Below are positions 14,658 through 21,240 of a DNA stretch of 21,243 bases, piece by piece; position 1 is the stretch's first letter, and each line of letters begins with the position of its first letter. Both the position numbers and the translations under genes were made by a program. Location of the stretch: positions 1-21,243 of the IMG/VR virus record IMGVR_UViG_3300032331_000877; one strand, written 5' to 3'. This stretch comes from a virus. The notes beneath the pieces were generated by a model. That model ran no database searches. It saw only the letters and a program-made list of their open reading frames with translations, and had not been told where the DNA came from.

Positions 14658-15441
14658 CTAAATTAATAGGAACCGTTACCTCACTTCCTGTTTCTGGATC
14701 AATAATGACCACATCTTCAAACTGAGGACCTGGCGCTCTCTTATTAATTTCTTCAATGATAGTTCTGCGATCAACAACGCTAAGTGCTTGCACTTGGTTC
14801 TTGCTATACACAGGGCTCTCTCCAATACGAACTACCGTATTTTCTAGAACGATAGTACTTAGTTCTGCAGAGGTCTTATCCATGTTATTGATCATTTCTC
14901 TTTGAACAACTCCGTTAGGAAGTTTTACTGTGTACTCAAGGCTCTTACCTTTAACAGTAAACATTCGTCCATTGATTGGATCAGTAAGGATCTTGGTTTT
15001 AATATCAGTAGTGATATCAACCTCTACTAATTTCTCTTCTCCATTAGTGAATACTGGAATCTTAACTTTGCTACCAAAGGTGGCTTTTAAAATTCCAAGA
15101 AGTATTGCATCTCTATCTCCTACTAGTAACTCATCTAATATCTTATCTGTGGCTAATTCATTGCCAATTCTTACAGTTCCTAGTTGTAGGATTGTAAGTA
15201 TTGCTTTACCTAAGTTAGTAGTTTTTGAGATGAGTTCTTCATCTTTACCAGTAAGTTCACGTACTTCTGCAGTTCTGATGATCTCCCCAGCGGCGTTTAA
15301 ATAGCCGCCAGGAAGTTCAACAGTTGTATCTGAAGGAGATACGATTTCAGGAGTTCTTTCTTTTGGCGTTTCAGTTAACGCCTTGTTTAACATTTGGTTT
15401 GCTAATGCGGGATTAGCCGCTGCACTAATTGTGTTCGTCAT
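14638..15441 (-). CDS. Tail assembly chaperone, short form
   Basis: This 267-residue protein sits between the tube and tape measure genes, the standard place of the gpG/gpE-type chaperone. The N-terminal half has VELPGGYLNAAGEIIRTAEV then RELTGKDEELISK, a pattern common to chaperones of myophages (a polar sheet then helices). The rest is alpha/beta (KILDELLVGDRDAILLGILK, DRRTIIEEINKRAPGP) and ends in VTVPINLGSLFQF. The chaperone binds the tape measure and recruits tube protein; it is not in the mature particle. The ATG has AAAGGA five bases upstream. A +1 slip near the end would join it to the extension listed separately. Confidence 0.8.
   Translation of the reverse strand: MTNTISAAANPALANQMLNKALTETPKERTPEIVSPSDTTVELPGGYLNAAGEIIRTAEVRELTGKDEELISKTTNLGKAILTILQLGTVRIGNELATDKILDELLVGDRDAILLGILKATFGSKVKIPVFTNGEEKLVEVDITTDIKTKILTDPINGRMFTVKGKSLEYTVKLPNGVVQREMINNMDKTSAELSTIVLENTVVRIGESPVYSKNQVQALSVVDRRTIIEEINKRAPGPQFEDVVIIDPETGSEVTVPINLGSLFQF
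14781..14803. repeat. 23-base near-repeat with palindromic core, copy 2
   Basis: This is the second copy of the stretch at 2738-2760, inside the tail assembly chaperone gene, with the same palindromic core. It also codes QVQAL, although the two proteins look otherwise unrelated. Confidence 0.5.
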
Positions 15442-15464
15442 TATGTTCCTTTGTTAGATTAGGC

Positions 15465-16088
15465 TTAGAATGCTGCTGCTGAAGTTGTTAGATTTGCTGC
15501 CCAGTTAACATCAAAGCCCTCATGGACTAGAGTCATTTGTTCAACAAACAATGCGTTATCACCAGCGTTTAGATCTGAGTATGCCACAGCAGTTGGCCAG
15601 CAGTTATACACATTAAAGCGCATCGCTACATGGTCGGTTGCTGCTGGACTATTTTGAGCAGTTTCACCTGCTGATGGAATTGGATGAGATAGAACAGCAA
15701 TCTCTAAATCGCAACGGAAGTTATCGGTTCTAGCACGAGTTGACCCGCCACCTTGAACTGTTGCAAATAGATTACGCATCCATTCATAGTTCTGATTACT
15801 TCCTAGGATTACACCACGTTGCAACGTAATTGGAGCAAATGTGGTTTGTCCTGGAATCTGGTGAACAGTGGTGTTGTACCCACCTTCACGGTAAGGAATG
15901 GAGTCAGTTGTAACAGCCATTCCAGAGACTGATGTAAACCCAAAGGTTGTTGCATTACCAAGGGCGGTTGTTGCAGCACTGGTAGGTGCTCCTCCAACGC
16001 TAGTCAGCGGTTTAAACGTAACTAAAAATCTAAAGTTACGTAATGGATCGGTAAGTAAATTTGACCGATTATTAATGATTGTAGGCAT
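15465..16088 (-). CDS. Tail tube protein, T4 gp19 family
   Basis: This 207-residue protein follows the sheath gene, as tube genes do. The N-terminus NLLTDPLRNFRFLVTF and the region FGFTSVSGMAVTTDSIPYRE, then HQIPGQTTFAPITLQRGV, match the gp19 tube family. A short insert (GGAPTSAATTALGNATT) occurs at ~32-48. Hexamer rings of this protein would form the inner tube. AAGGAG precedes the ATG by eleven bases, a little far. Confidence 0.93.
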   Translation of the reverse strand: MPTIINNRSNLLTDPLRNFRFLVTFKPLTSVGGAPTSAATTALGNATTFGFTSVSGMAVTTDSIPYREGGYNTTVHQIPGQTTFAPITLQRGVILGSNQNYEWMRNLFATVQGGGSTRARTDNFRCDLEIAVLSHPIPSAGETAQNSPAATDHVAMRFNVYNCWPTAVAYSDLNAGDNALFVEQMTLVHEGFDVNWAANLTTSAAAF

Positions 16089-16109
16089 TTATTTATTATC
16101 TCCTTCGGG

Positions 16110-17621
16110 TTAGTTCAGCGTCTTTTGGCTGAGATCGATGACGATGAACTCTGCTGGGTATTGAAGGGCAACACCAACCTGAATGTGAACTTCACCATTT
16201 GCAATATCTGCATCTGAGTTGTTCTCTGCATCGCACTTTACAAAGTAAGCCTGGGTAGCAGTTGCTCCACGAAGTCCACCTTGGTTGCGATACTCATTTA
16301 AGAATGATCCAAGATTTGTGTTTATACGTGCCCACAATCTTTCATCATTGTTTTCAAATAATGCAAACTCTGTTAGGTTCTTTAAATTCTTACGAATGTA
16401 AATTAAAGAACGACGCATGTTTACATACTTGTTTGCAGTTCCATCTTGCTTAAGTGTACGAGCACCCATTACAGAAAGCCCAGCGCCAGGAATCTGACGG
16501 ATTGGGTTTACTGGAGATGTGCTTGCGTTCATAGTATCTAGTTCAGTTGATGTAAATGATTTCTCTACAGAAACAATTCCTAGTACTGGAGTTGAAATAC
16601 CAGCAGGTGCTTTAAACACTCCACGGCTGGCATCTATTGATAGGTAAAGACCAACAACGGCACCCGCAGGTTCAATTTTGCGAAGTGCTCCAGAACTACG
16701 TCCTAGTGGATCAGAGATGTACACGTTTGGATAGTAGACAGCAGCATTGCTTGTATCTGTAAGAGAACCAGCAAAAGAAACAGCATTTGCAACTGTTAAA
16801 TCTGGATCAGTTCCAATTACAACAAAGCCGTTATTATCTTCTGCCCAAGAAGTTGCTGCATCAAAGACTGAAACGGTTCCAGATGCTAATGCATTTGCGT
16901 CAGGAATAAAGACCACTAATGGACGGTCTAGTGAAGTAAAGCGTTCAAATACTGAAGCGCCACCAGCCTTATAGTTAGTGTAATCAGTAGCAGCAGTTGC
17001 TGTTCCGTTTGTTCCACTTGTTAATGGATAGGTAGCACTTACTATTCCTTGACCAGCGTAACCAGCAATAACAGCAACTGAGATATTTGGTGAAATATTG
17101 TTGATTACTGTTGGAGCATAATCACTTGAAGCAGCGTCATCAAATACAACATTTGAATATCTTTCAAGAAGAATATCATCAGTAATATCATTTGCTACAC
17201 CAGACTCTTTGTAAAGAGTAAGTGTGTAAGTACTTGCAACTTCACCAGCAGTAACAACAACACGAAGATTATTTCCATCTGTTCCAGCATTTTTTGATGT
17301 AACAGTTACTCGTGCAGTGCTGCCTGAATCTACTAAGTTTCTAGATGCAGCAACAGCATTAGCCGCAAGCAAACGTTGAACATAAAGTTCACGTCCACCA
17401 TTAGCAAAGAATGAACCAACCTGGAAGGTTGCTGGATAGGTTGCGTTGTAACCTCCGAAGTACTTGGTAAATTCATACCAAGAATTAACAAGGGTTACTG
17501 TTTCTGGGCCTTGTGCAAAAGGTGCAACAACTGCGCCAGCAGCATTTGCAGTAACTCCACTTGGAAGTACTGGCGGTAGTAAGCGTTCACTTATGTAAAC
17601 ACCTGGACGGCTATAAGCCAT
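16110..17621 (-). CDS. Contractile tail sheath protein
   Basis: This 503-residue protein is the sheath subunit. It begins AYSRPGVYISERLLPP, the usual N-terminal strand that links neighbouring subunits, then NGGRELYVQRL near residue 80. The central part (~90-320) is a variable beta-rich insert exposed on the outside. The C-terminal domain contains GVFKAPAG, PIRQIPGAGLSVMGARTL, YVNMRRSLIYIRKNL and the final strand PAEFIVIDLSQ, all typical of the family. The strong site AGGAG lies five bases before the ATG. The presence of a sheath proves the contractile tail type. Confidence 0.96.
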   Translation of the reverse strand: MAYSRPGVYISERLLPPVLPSGVTANAAGAVVAPFAQGPETVTLVNSWYEFTKYFGGYNATYPATFQVGSFFANGGRELYVQRLLAANAVAASRNLVDSGSTARVTVTSKNAGTDGNNLRVVVTAGEVASTYTLTLYKESGVANDITDDILLERYSNVVFDDAASSDYAPTVINNISPNISVAVIAGYAGQGIVSATYPLTSGTNGTATAATDYTNYKAGGASVFERFTSLDRPLVVFIPDANALASGTVSVFDAATSWAEDNNGFVVIGTDPDLTVANAVSFAGSLTDTSNAAVYYPNVYISDPLGRSSGALRKIEPAGAVVGLYLSIDASRGVFKAPAGISTPVLGIVSVEKSFTSTELDTMNASTSPVNPIRQIPGAGLSVMGARTLKQDGTANKYVNMRRSLIYIRKNLKNLTEFALFENNDERLWARINTNLGSFLNEYRNQGGLRGATATQAYFVKCDAENNSDADIANGEVHIQVGVALQYPAEFIVIDLSQKTLN

Positions 17622-17652
17622 TTTTTCTCCTAACTAGTTTGGGGGAGGGACC

Positions 17653-18552
17653 TTATGGTGCCGATTGAGTATACGTATCGATGGCAGTAAACTGAGAGCG
17701 ATCTATGATCTGACTTCCAGTTGTGCCTGTGACGTTTAGTTGCAACACTTTGTACATCTGTTTGAATGTTTCAGCCGCAATCTCACTGGAGACACGGACT
17801 GTTATTGCATTTACAAATAGTCTCTTTCCTTGTTCTGTGATATCTCTTTTAGAAATATCAAGAACATCCAAACGGCGAGTTGTACCTTGGACTGTATTAC
17901 TTCCTACAGTAAGTACGGCAAACCGTAATGGAATCTTTGAGTACAGTAACTGTGCCAATAACTCTCGATCATGACGAGGTTGACGGGCATAGGTAGTAAT
18001 CTGATAGTCAATGTTTACTGGAATTGGCCAGTTAATTTCCCAGTCATGTTTATTTGTATTCCAAGCAGTACTGTCACCAATAATAGATGGGTTACTTAAA
18101 TACGCTGGTTTTGCTTTTCCACGCATTGCACGGGAGAAATCTTCTGCAATATCAATTAAATCAATAGTTACATATGGATAAGACTGTGATCTTATTTCCT
18201 GGTCAGGTTGCCCAAACCATACGCCAACTTTTCTAGTTGTACCTGGGGTCACTGTGCCACCTGAAGCAACGCTAGCAATATTTGCGTTTACTTTTGCATA
18301 CTTTAAAGAGGTGGGCGAAGGTATTGCAGTAATAATATATGAGCCATTAAAAGGAACGCCTACACCAGAAACGGTAATGGTATCGCCAACCTCAAACTCG
18401 TGTGCAACAGAGGTTGTTAGAGTCACTACATTAGTAGCAAGTGCCTTTCGTGTTACTGTCTTAGCAGTAGCAGAGGATGCCTTTTGATCTGTAACAGTCA
18501 TCTCTTTTAAAAGATTACGAAGTGCTTCATCCTCACTTAATATGAATGTCAT
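17653..18552 (-). CDS. Probable tail terminator/neck protein with inserted beta domain
   Basis: This 299-residue protein has a short helix (DEALRNLLKEM) at the N-terminus and then, at ~28-104, a beta-sandwich insert of the kind repeated in phage structural proteins (VVTLTTSVAHEFEVGDTITV, FNGSYIITAIPSPTSLKYA). The host fold resumes at RKVGVWFGQPD, YPYVTIDLIDI and a region resembling tail-completion proteins (NIDYQITTYARQPRHDRELL). Position directly before the sheath suggests the sheath/tube terminator that seals the tail's head-proximal end. The function is inferred from place and fold pattern, not from a certain family match. The ATG overlaps the preceding stop by four bases. Confidence 0.75.
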   Translation of the reverse strand: MTFILSEDEALRNLLKEMTVTDQKASSATAKTVTRKALATNVVTLTTSVAHEFEVGDTITVSGVGVPFNGSYIITAIPSPTSLKYAKVNANIASVASGGTVTPGTTRKVGVWFGQPDQEIRSQSYPYVTIDLIDIAEDFSRAMRGKAKPAYLSNPSIIGDSTAWNTNKHDWEINWPIPVNIDYQITTYARQPRHDRELLAQLLYSKIPLRFAVLTVGSNTVQGTTRRLDVLDISKRDITEQGKRLFVNAITVRVSSEIAAETFKQMYKVLQLNVTGTTGSQIIDRSQFTAIDTYTQSAP

Positions 18553-18869
18553 AGGTGTCCATTCAAGTGACTCATAGTACGAGCCAATAGAAATTTCTCT
18601 GCCTCTGTTTGACGATTATTAAATCTACGAATTGCAGCGGTTGGCTGAGTATCTGGAGTACCGTATTCAAGGTTTTCAATTTCAGCCTTGTGTTTTGGAT
18701 TACCGTGAATGGTAAATGCGCCACCGCTATGTCTAACATGAAGGTGCTTTACAATTTTTTCAGGCCAGCCTGAAGCGCGAGCCTCTGAACGCAGGTGTGC
18801 ACCCATGAAGCGGGTGGTTTCTACACTGGCTCTATTTAAAGATTCTTTGGCTTTTTTTAAATATGTCAC
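18549..18869 (-). CDS. HK97 gp10-like neck/tail completion protein, GTG start
   Basis: This 106-residue basic protein has an N-terminal helix (SLNRASVETTRFMGAHLRSE) and the motif NLEYGTPDTQPTAAIRRF, close to the E-F/Y-G-T...P-x-R motif that ends HK97-gp10-like proteins. These lie at the head-tail interface. The start is GTG (18869-18867), overlapping the previous gene's stop by four bases (GTGA). Place and size agree with a connector or tail completion role. Confidence 0.75.
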   Translation of the reverse strand: MTYLKKAKESLNRASVETTRFMGAHLRSEARASGWPEKIVKHLHVRHSGGAFTIHGNPKHKAEIENLEYGTPDTQPTAAIRRFNNRQTEAEKFLLARTMSHLNGHL

Positions 18870-19072
18870 TTCTTTTTCTTCGCTTTCGACTTTGCCTTAG
18901 AAGTAACATAGACAGCACCAGCAAGATAGGCTGCGGTTGTACCTGCAAGAATCGATGCGATAGCGGGACGTTTTTCTGTAGGGCGGAATCCAAACACACC
19001 CCGAACAAACTCTTCACGTTCATTGATATTAGATATCTCAATGGCTTGTTGCCACCATGGTTTTAAAGCCAT
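18866..19072 (-). CDS. Small basic protein with hydrophobic helix and poly-Lys tail
   Basis: This 68-residue protein begins MALKPWWQQAIEISNINERE, then a hydrophobic segment (SILAGTTAAYLAGAVYV, ~43-59) and a Lys-rich end (KAKSKAKKKK). A single membrane span with a basic tail is possible. The start at 19072 is preferred: a longer open frame to 19144 runs through two hairpins and has no ribosome site. It is the first gene after the terminator and hairpin leader. I do not recognise a family. Confidence 0.65.
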   Translation of the reverse strand: MALKPWWQQAIEISNINEREEFVRGVFGFRPTEKRPAIASILAGTTAAYLAGAVYVTSKAKSKAKKKK

Positions 19073-19094
19073 AATAAGTAACCCCTTTATCGCA

Positions 19095-19135
19095 ACCTGT
19101 GGGACACAGTAGTCAGACACCGCAGCGGTGTTCTG
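19095..19135 (-). promoter_or_regulatory. Two hairpins in the leader before the tail genes
   Basis: Between the terminator and the first tail gene lie two inverted repeats. ACACCGC-A-GCGGTGT (about 19119-19133, plus strand) is a perfect seven-base palindrome with a one-base centre. CTGTG-GGA-CACAG (about 19097-19109) has five-base arms. They could be an operator or an RNA processing or attenuation element. I could not identify a convincing promoter here. Confidence 0.4.
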
Positions 19136-19157
19136 ATAATGCAATGATAAAGAAGAA

Positions 19158-19175
19158 AGGCCCCTTTCGGGGCCT
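19158..19175 (-). terminator. Intrinsic terminator after the Lys-rich cassette
   Basis: On the minus strand, AGGCCCC-GAAA-GGGGCCT forms a seven-base GC-rich stem with a GNRA tetraloop, followed by the U-rich tail TTCTTCTTT. It lies seven bases after the last cassette stop codon (19182). It should end or weaken transcription before the tail genes, implying that these have their own promoter or that readthrough is controlled. Confidence 0.85.
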
Positions 19176-19181
19176 AACTCT

Positions 19182-19433
19182 TTACTTCTTTTTAGACTTT
19201 GCTTCTCGCTTGTCTTCAGCCTTCTCGCCCTTTTTACCTTCTTTGGCTTCGTGCTTCTTAGACATAGCCTTAATCTTTTTTACATTAGCAACATCCATCT
19301 TGCGGTCATCCTCTTGGGATTTAGGCTTGCGATGTTTCTTATCCATCTTTTCAAACTTGGCCTTCTCTTCTTTATCCAATCCCTTTGTGGTCTTGGCATC
19401 CTGCTTCTTGTCAGAGGCCTTGGTGTACTTCAT
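19182..19433 (-). CDS. Highly charged Lys-rich small protein
   Basis: This 83-residue protein is about 35% lysine (29 of 83), with Glu/Asp spread between, and nearly no hydrophobic core. It is probably disordered or a single long charged helix. The end is KREAKSKKK. No family is recognised. Its ATG overlaps the upstream stop by one base (TAATG), and its stop is followed at once by the terminator, making it the last member of the cassette. Confidence 0.7.
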   Translation of the reverse strand: MKYTKASDKKQDAKTTKGLDKEEKAKFEKMDKKHRKPKSQEDDRKMDVANVKKIKAMSKKHEAKEGKKGEKAEDKREAKSKKK

Positions 19434-19549
19434 TAAACTACTTTTTTCTTCTTCTTTTTAAGCGCCTTGAAATCTGCGCCAGTAATTTTGTCGACAGGCT
19501 TTGCAGCACCAGCGATCTTCTTCTGCTTAGGGGTTAATGACTTCTTCAT
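19433..19549 (-). CDS. 38-residue poly-lysine microprotein
   Basis: This short ORF encodes MKKSLTPKQKKIAGAAKPVD then KITGADFKALKKKKKKVV. Fourteen of 38 residues are lysine, including six in a row. The pattern LTPKQKKIA..P.DKITGADFKAL is one I know from other phage genomes as a small protein without assigned function. It is coupled on both sides by one-base TAATG overlaps. Confidence 0.65.
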   Translation of the reverse strand: MKKSLTPKQKKIAGAAKPVDKITGADFKALKKKKKKVV

Positions 19550-19641
19550 TACTTCTTACCACCTGAGCAAGTGGAACACTTGCACTTACAGCCCTTGACC
19601 TTCTTGGTCTTGGTGCACTTACAGCCACATGATTTGCACAT
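19549..19641 (-). CDS. 30-residue cysteine-rich, metallothionein-like microprotein
   Basis: This short ORF has eight cysteines in 30 residues. They are at 2, 5, 7, 9, 18, 20, 22 and 25, giving CxxCxCxC-x8-CxCxCxxC, a mirror-symmetric spacing. Lysines fill most of the gaps. The density of CxC pairs suggests a metal-binding cluster peptide; a disulfide-bonded peptide is unlikely in a reducing cytoplasm. It is coupled downstream by a one-base overlap, with AAAGG nine bases before the ATG. Function in the phage is unknown. Confidence 0.65.
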   Translation of the reverse strand: MCKSCGCKCTKTKKVKGCKCKCSTCSGGKK

Positions 19642-19643
19642 AT

Positions 19644-19814
19644 CTATTTACCTTTCTTCTTGGCTTTTTTAGCCACTGCGGCATTATCCACGAGGTTGGG
19701 ATAAGGACGTCCTGCTGCCTTGGCTCTCGCCTTAGCCGCAGACTTCTGAGATGAGGATAACTTCTTATCCTTGCCTGATGGGTCTTTAGTGTCCCAAAAC
19801 TTTTTAGCAGCCAC
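19644..19814 (-). CDS. Small conserved phage protein (AGRPYPNLVDN motif), GTG start
   Basis: This 56-residue basic protein starts with GTG (19814-19812), nine bases after AAGGG. Its central motif AGRPYPNLVDNAAVAKK is one that recurs in small proteins of other phages, next to similar Lys-rich genes. The N-terminal half (KKFWDTKDPSGKDKKLSSSQ) is charged and the C-terminus is KKAKKKGK. The stop is two bases before the Cys-rich ORF. It overlaps the previous gene's 3' end by 11 bases. Role unknown. Confidence 0.7.
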   Translation of the reverse strand: MAAKKFWDTKDPSGKDKKLSSSQKSAAKARAKAAGRPYPNLVDNAAVAKKAKKKGK

Positions 19815-20064
19815 AGTCCCACGCCCTTAATGACTTGTTGATACGGCTATCTGGATCACGAGCAGTTTTGGCTGAAGTGTTCTTTGCCTTCATACCCTTC
19901 ATTCTTTTACAAAATGCTTTATGTCTTTTGTTCTTAGGGTCTTTACTTGGCGCCTTTAAATCTGATCCTGGGTTAGCCTTTTCGTAAGACTTGCGGCCCT
20001 TTTCATTAAGGCCACCTTTTTGATTCTTACCTTCTTTGCGTTGCCATGCTGCTGTCTTTGCCAT
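19804..20064 (-). CDS. DUF6321-like small protein
   Basis: This 86-residue protein carries a pattern I recognise from phage proteins of the DUF6321 type: AAWQRKEGKNQKGGLNEKGR, then SYEKANPGSDLKAP, FCKRMKGMKAK, and SAKTARDPDSRINKSLRAWD ending in CGC. Three cysteines are present. Its biochemical role is unknown. The ATG overlaps the upstream TAA by one base, so it is in the coupled chain. Confidence 0.78.
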   Translation of the reverse strand: MAKTAAWQRKEGKNQKGGLNEKGRKSYEKANPGSDLKAPSKDPKNKRHKAFCKRMKGMKAKNTSAKTARDPDSRINKSLRAWDCGC

Positions 20065-20315
20065 TAGCGTCCCTGACTTCTATGAGGATTGTTCTTGTGC
20101 CAACTCTTTACAGCCTTGACACCTTGCTTAACAGTCTTTGATCCGCCCATTTTTGTAAGGTTAATTTTATCCCATTTACCTTGATTGCTATTGGTGTGCT
20201 CAACAACAATATCGCCCTTTTTATTTTTAGAAACTTTATGAATTACCTTGGCTTTCTTCTTAGGAACACCAATAGCCAGAGTTACTGGTTTTTCTGCTTT
20301 CTTTTTATCTGCCAT
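20064..20315 (-). CDS. Lys-rich small protein, unknown
   Basis: This 83-residue basic protein starts MADKKKAEKPVTLAIGVPKK. A likely beta-hairpin core (AKVIHKV, GDIVVEHTN, KWDKINLTK) is followed by a basic helix (SKTVKQGVKAVKSWHKNN). It could contact nucleic acid, but no family is recognised. Start and stop both overlap neighbours by one base. Confidence 0.7.
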   Translation of the reverse strand: MADKKKAEKPVTLAIGVPKKKAKVIHKVSKNKKGDIVVEHTNSNQGKWDKINLTKMGGSKTVKQGVKAVKSWHKNNPHRSQGR

Positions 20316-20497
20316 CAGGTCACCGATTTCTTATGTTTATAACGGATTGGGGCTTTAGGTTTTCTTACCGTTCCACCCTTTTTCCTCTTTAATTTTGCGC
20401 CACCAGACTCATACTTACTCTCAGTAATATTAGTTTGAATGTTCTTTTGGGGTTGCTTACCAGCCCGTGCTCCAATTGATGAACGGCGTTTGTTCAT
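20315..20497 (-). CDS. Lys/Arg-rich small protein, unknown
   Basis: This 60-residue protein is strongly basic (MNKRRSSIGARAGKQPQKNI to KAPIRYKHKKSVT) and probably disordered. No family or motif is recognised. It is coupled by one-base overlaps at both ends (TAATG upstream, TGATG downstream). Confidence 0.65.
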   Translation of the reverse strand: MNKRRSSIGARAGKQPQKNIQTNITESKYESGGAKLKRKKGGTVRKPKAPIRYKHKKSVT

Positions 20498-20673
20498 TAC
20501 TTCTTCTTTGACTTCTTTGACATACCCGCTTCACTCATTGCAATTGCAACCGCCTGCTTCTTTGATTTAACAACTGGTCCTTTACCAGGACCCTTCTTAC
20601 CTGAGTGCAACTTTCCTTCTTTGTACTCTTTCATAACTTTTTCAACTTTTCCTTTTGATCTTTTAGTTGCCAT
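20497..20673 (-). CDS. DUF6496-like small basic protein
   Basis: This 58-residue protein matches a pattern I know as DUF6496: VMKEYKEGKLHSGKKGPGKG, then PVVKSKKQAVAIAMSEAGMS and a KKSKKK end. The function of the family is unknown, and it is frequent in phages and in some bacteria. Three ATGs stand in a row (20679, 20676, 20673); the last is chosen because AGAGG lies six bases upstream. Confidence 0.78.
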   Translation of the reverse strand: MATKRSKGKVEKVMKEYKEGKLHSGKKGPGKGPVVKSKKQAVAIAMSEAGMSKKSKKK

Positions 20674-20758
20674 CATCATCCTCTTCTACTTGGTCATCTA
20701 ATTCTACCGCATCAAACTCAAAGAGAGAGGGGTCTAATAACTCCTCAAAATTTCCCAT
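20663..20758 (-). CDS. 31-residue acidic microprotein
   Basis: This short ORF from ATG 20758-20756 encodes MGNFEELLDPSLFEFDAVEL then DDQVEEDDDGN, which is strongly acidic and the reverse of its basic neighbours. It begins three bases after the connector gene's stop and overlaps the DUF6496-like start by 11 bases. No strong ribosome site is visible. It could be real through coupling; its composition suggests a partner or mask for a basic protein, which is speculation. Confidence 0.5.
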   Translation of the reverse strand: MGNFEELLDPSLFEFDAVELDDQVEEDDDGN

Positions 20759-20760
20759 GG

Positions 20761-21240
20761 TTAATTTGCGTAGGTTTGGAATTGAGGATCGTTTACTAAC
20801 TCTTCTGCATTGATTAAATTGCAGTCTATAGTTATTACTGAATAACGTTCGGCGTATCTTCCACGAGGCAAGACTCTTGTAGGAACAAATACTTGATCTT
20901 GAAACACCACACGGTCCTTAATGTGTTGGTTTGGATCGGTAACCATTGCTGGCAGTAATCTATTTATATCTGCTACAGATACTACAAGGCGCAGAGTATC
21001 TACTACGTAGAAGCCTCGCTCATTCATTATGTTGGTACCACGCATTAACTGCGCCAAAATTACTGGAAGTTCAAAAGGGTCATTCCATCTGCGACCTTTA
21101 GTCGGGTCTTGATTTGATACATCATAAATTGGATCTACGTAGTTTGCGTAATCTGCAGCAAGTGCTGCATCATCCCAACTCCACCAATCAACAATAGTTC
21201 CAACAGGATCACGGAGTTCATCAACCATGCCTTCATCCAT
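20761..21240 (-). CDS. Probable head-tail connector/neck protein, 5' end uncertain
   Basis: This 159-residue frame is open to the window edge. The ATG at 21240-21238 is only one candidate, so the true start may lie beyond 21243 and the protein may be longer. Sequence features are WWSWDDAALAADYANYVDPI, RGFYVVDTLRLVVSVADINR and DRVVFQDQVFVPTRVLPRGR, a beta-rich pattern typical of small phage structural proteins. Its place before the cassette and tail genes suggests a neck or head completion role; I do not recognise a family with certainty. Confidence 0.6.
   Translation of the reverse strand: MDEGMVDELRDPVGTIVDWWSWDDAALAADYANYVDPIYDVSNQDPTKGRRWNDPFELPVILAQLMRGTNIMNERGFYVVDTLRLVVSVADINRLLPAMVTDPNQHIKDRVVFQDQVFVPTRVLPRGRYAERYSVITIDCNLINAEELVNDPQFQTYAN

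Noticed and set aside
19073-19144. N-terminal extension of the small basic protein to ATG 19144
   Set aside because: It would run through two hairpins, has no ribosome site and adds residues unlike the rest; ATG 19072 is preferred.
2728-19461. Plus-strand open frames throughout the window (for example 2993-3454, 4736-5041, 10006-10290, 14930-15304, 19099-19461)
   Set aside because: Each is antisense to a well-supported minus-strand gene, lacks a ribosome site or recognisable domain and has the composition expected from the opposite strand.
19619-19822. 67-residue minus-strand frame beginning GTG (MGLWLLKSFG...)
   Set aside because: It is out of frame with the better AGRPYPNLVDN ORF at 19644-19814, which has a ribosome site, lysine-rich composition like its neighbours and a motif known from other phages.
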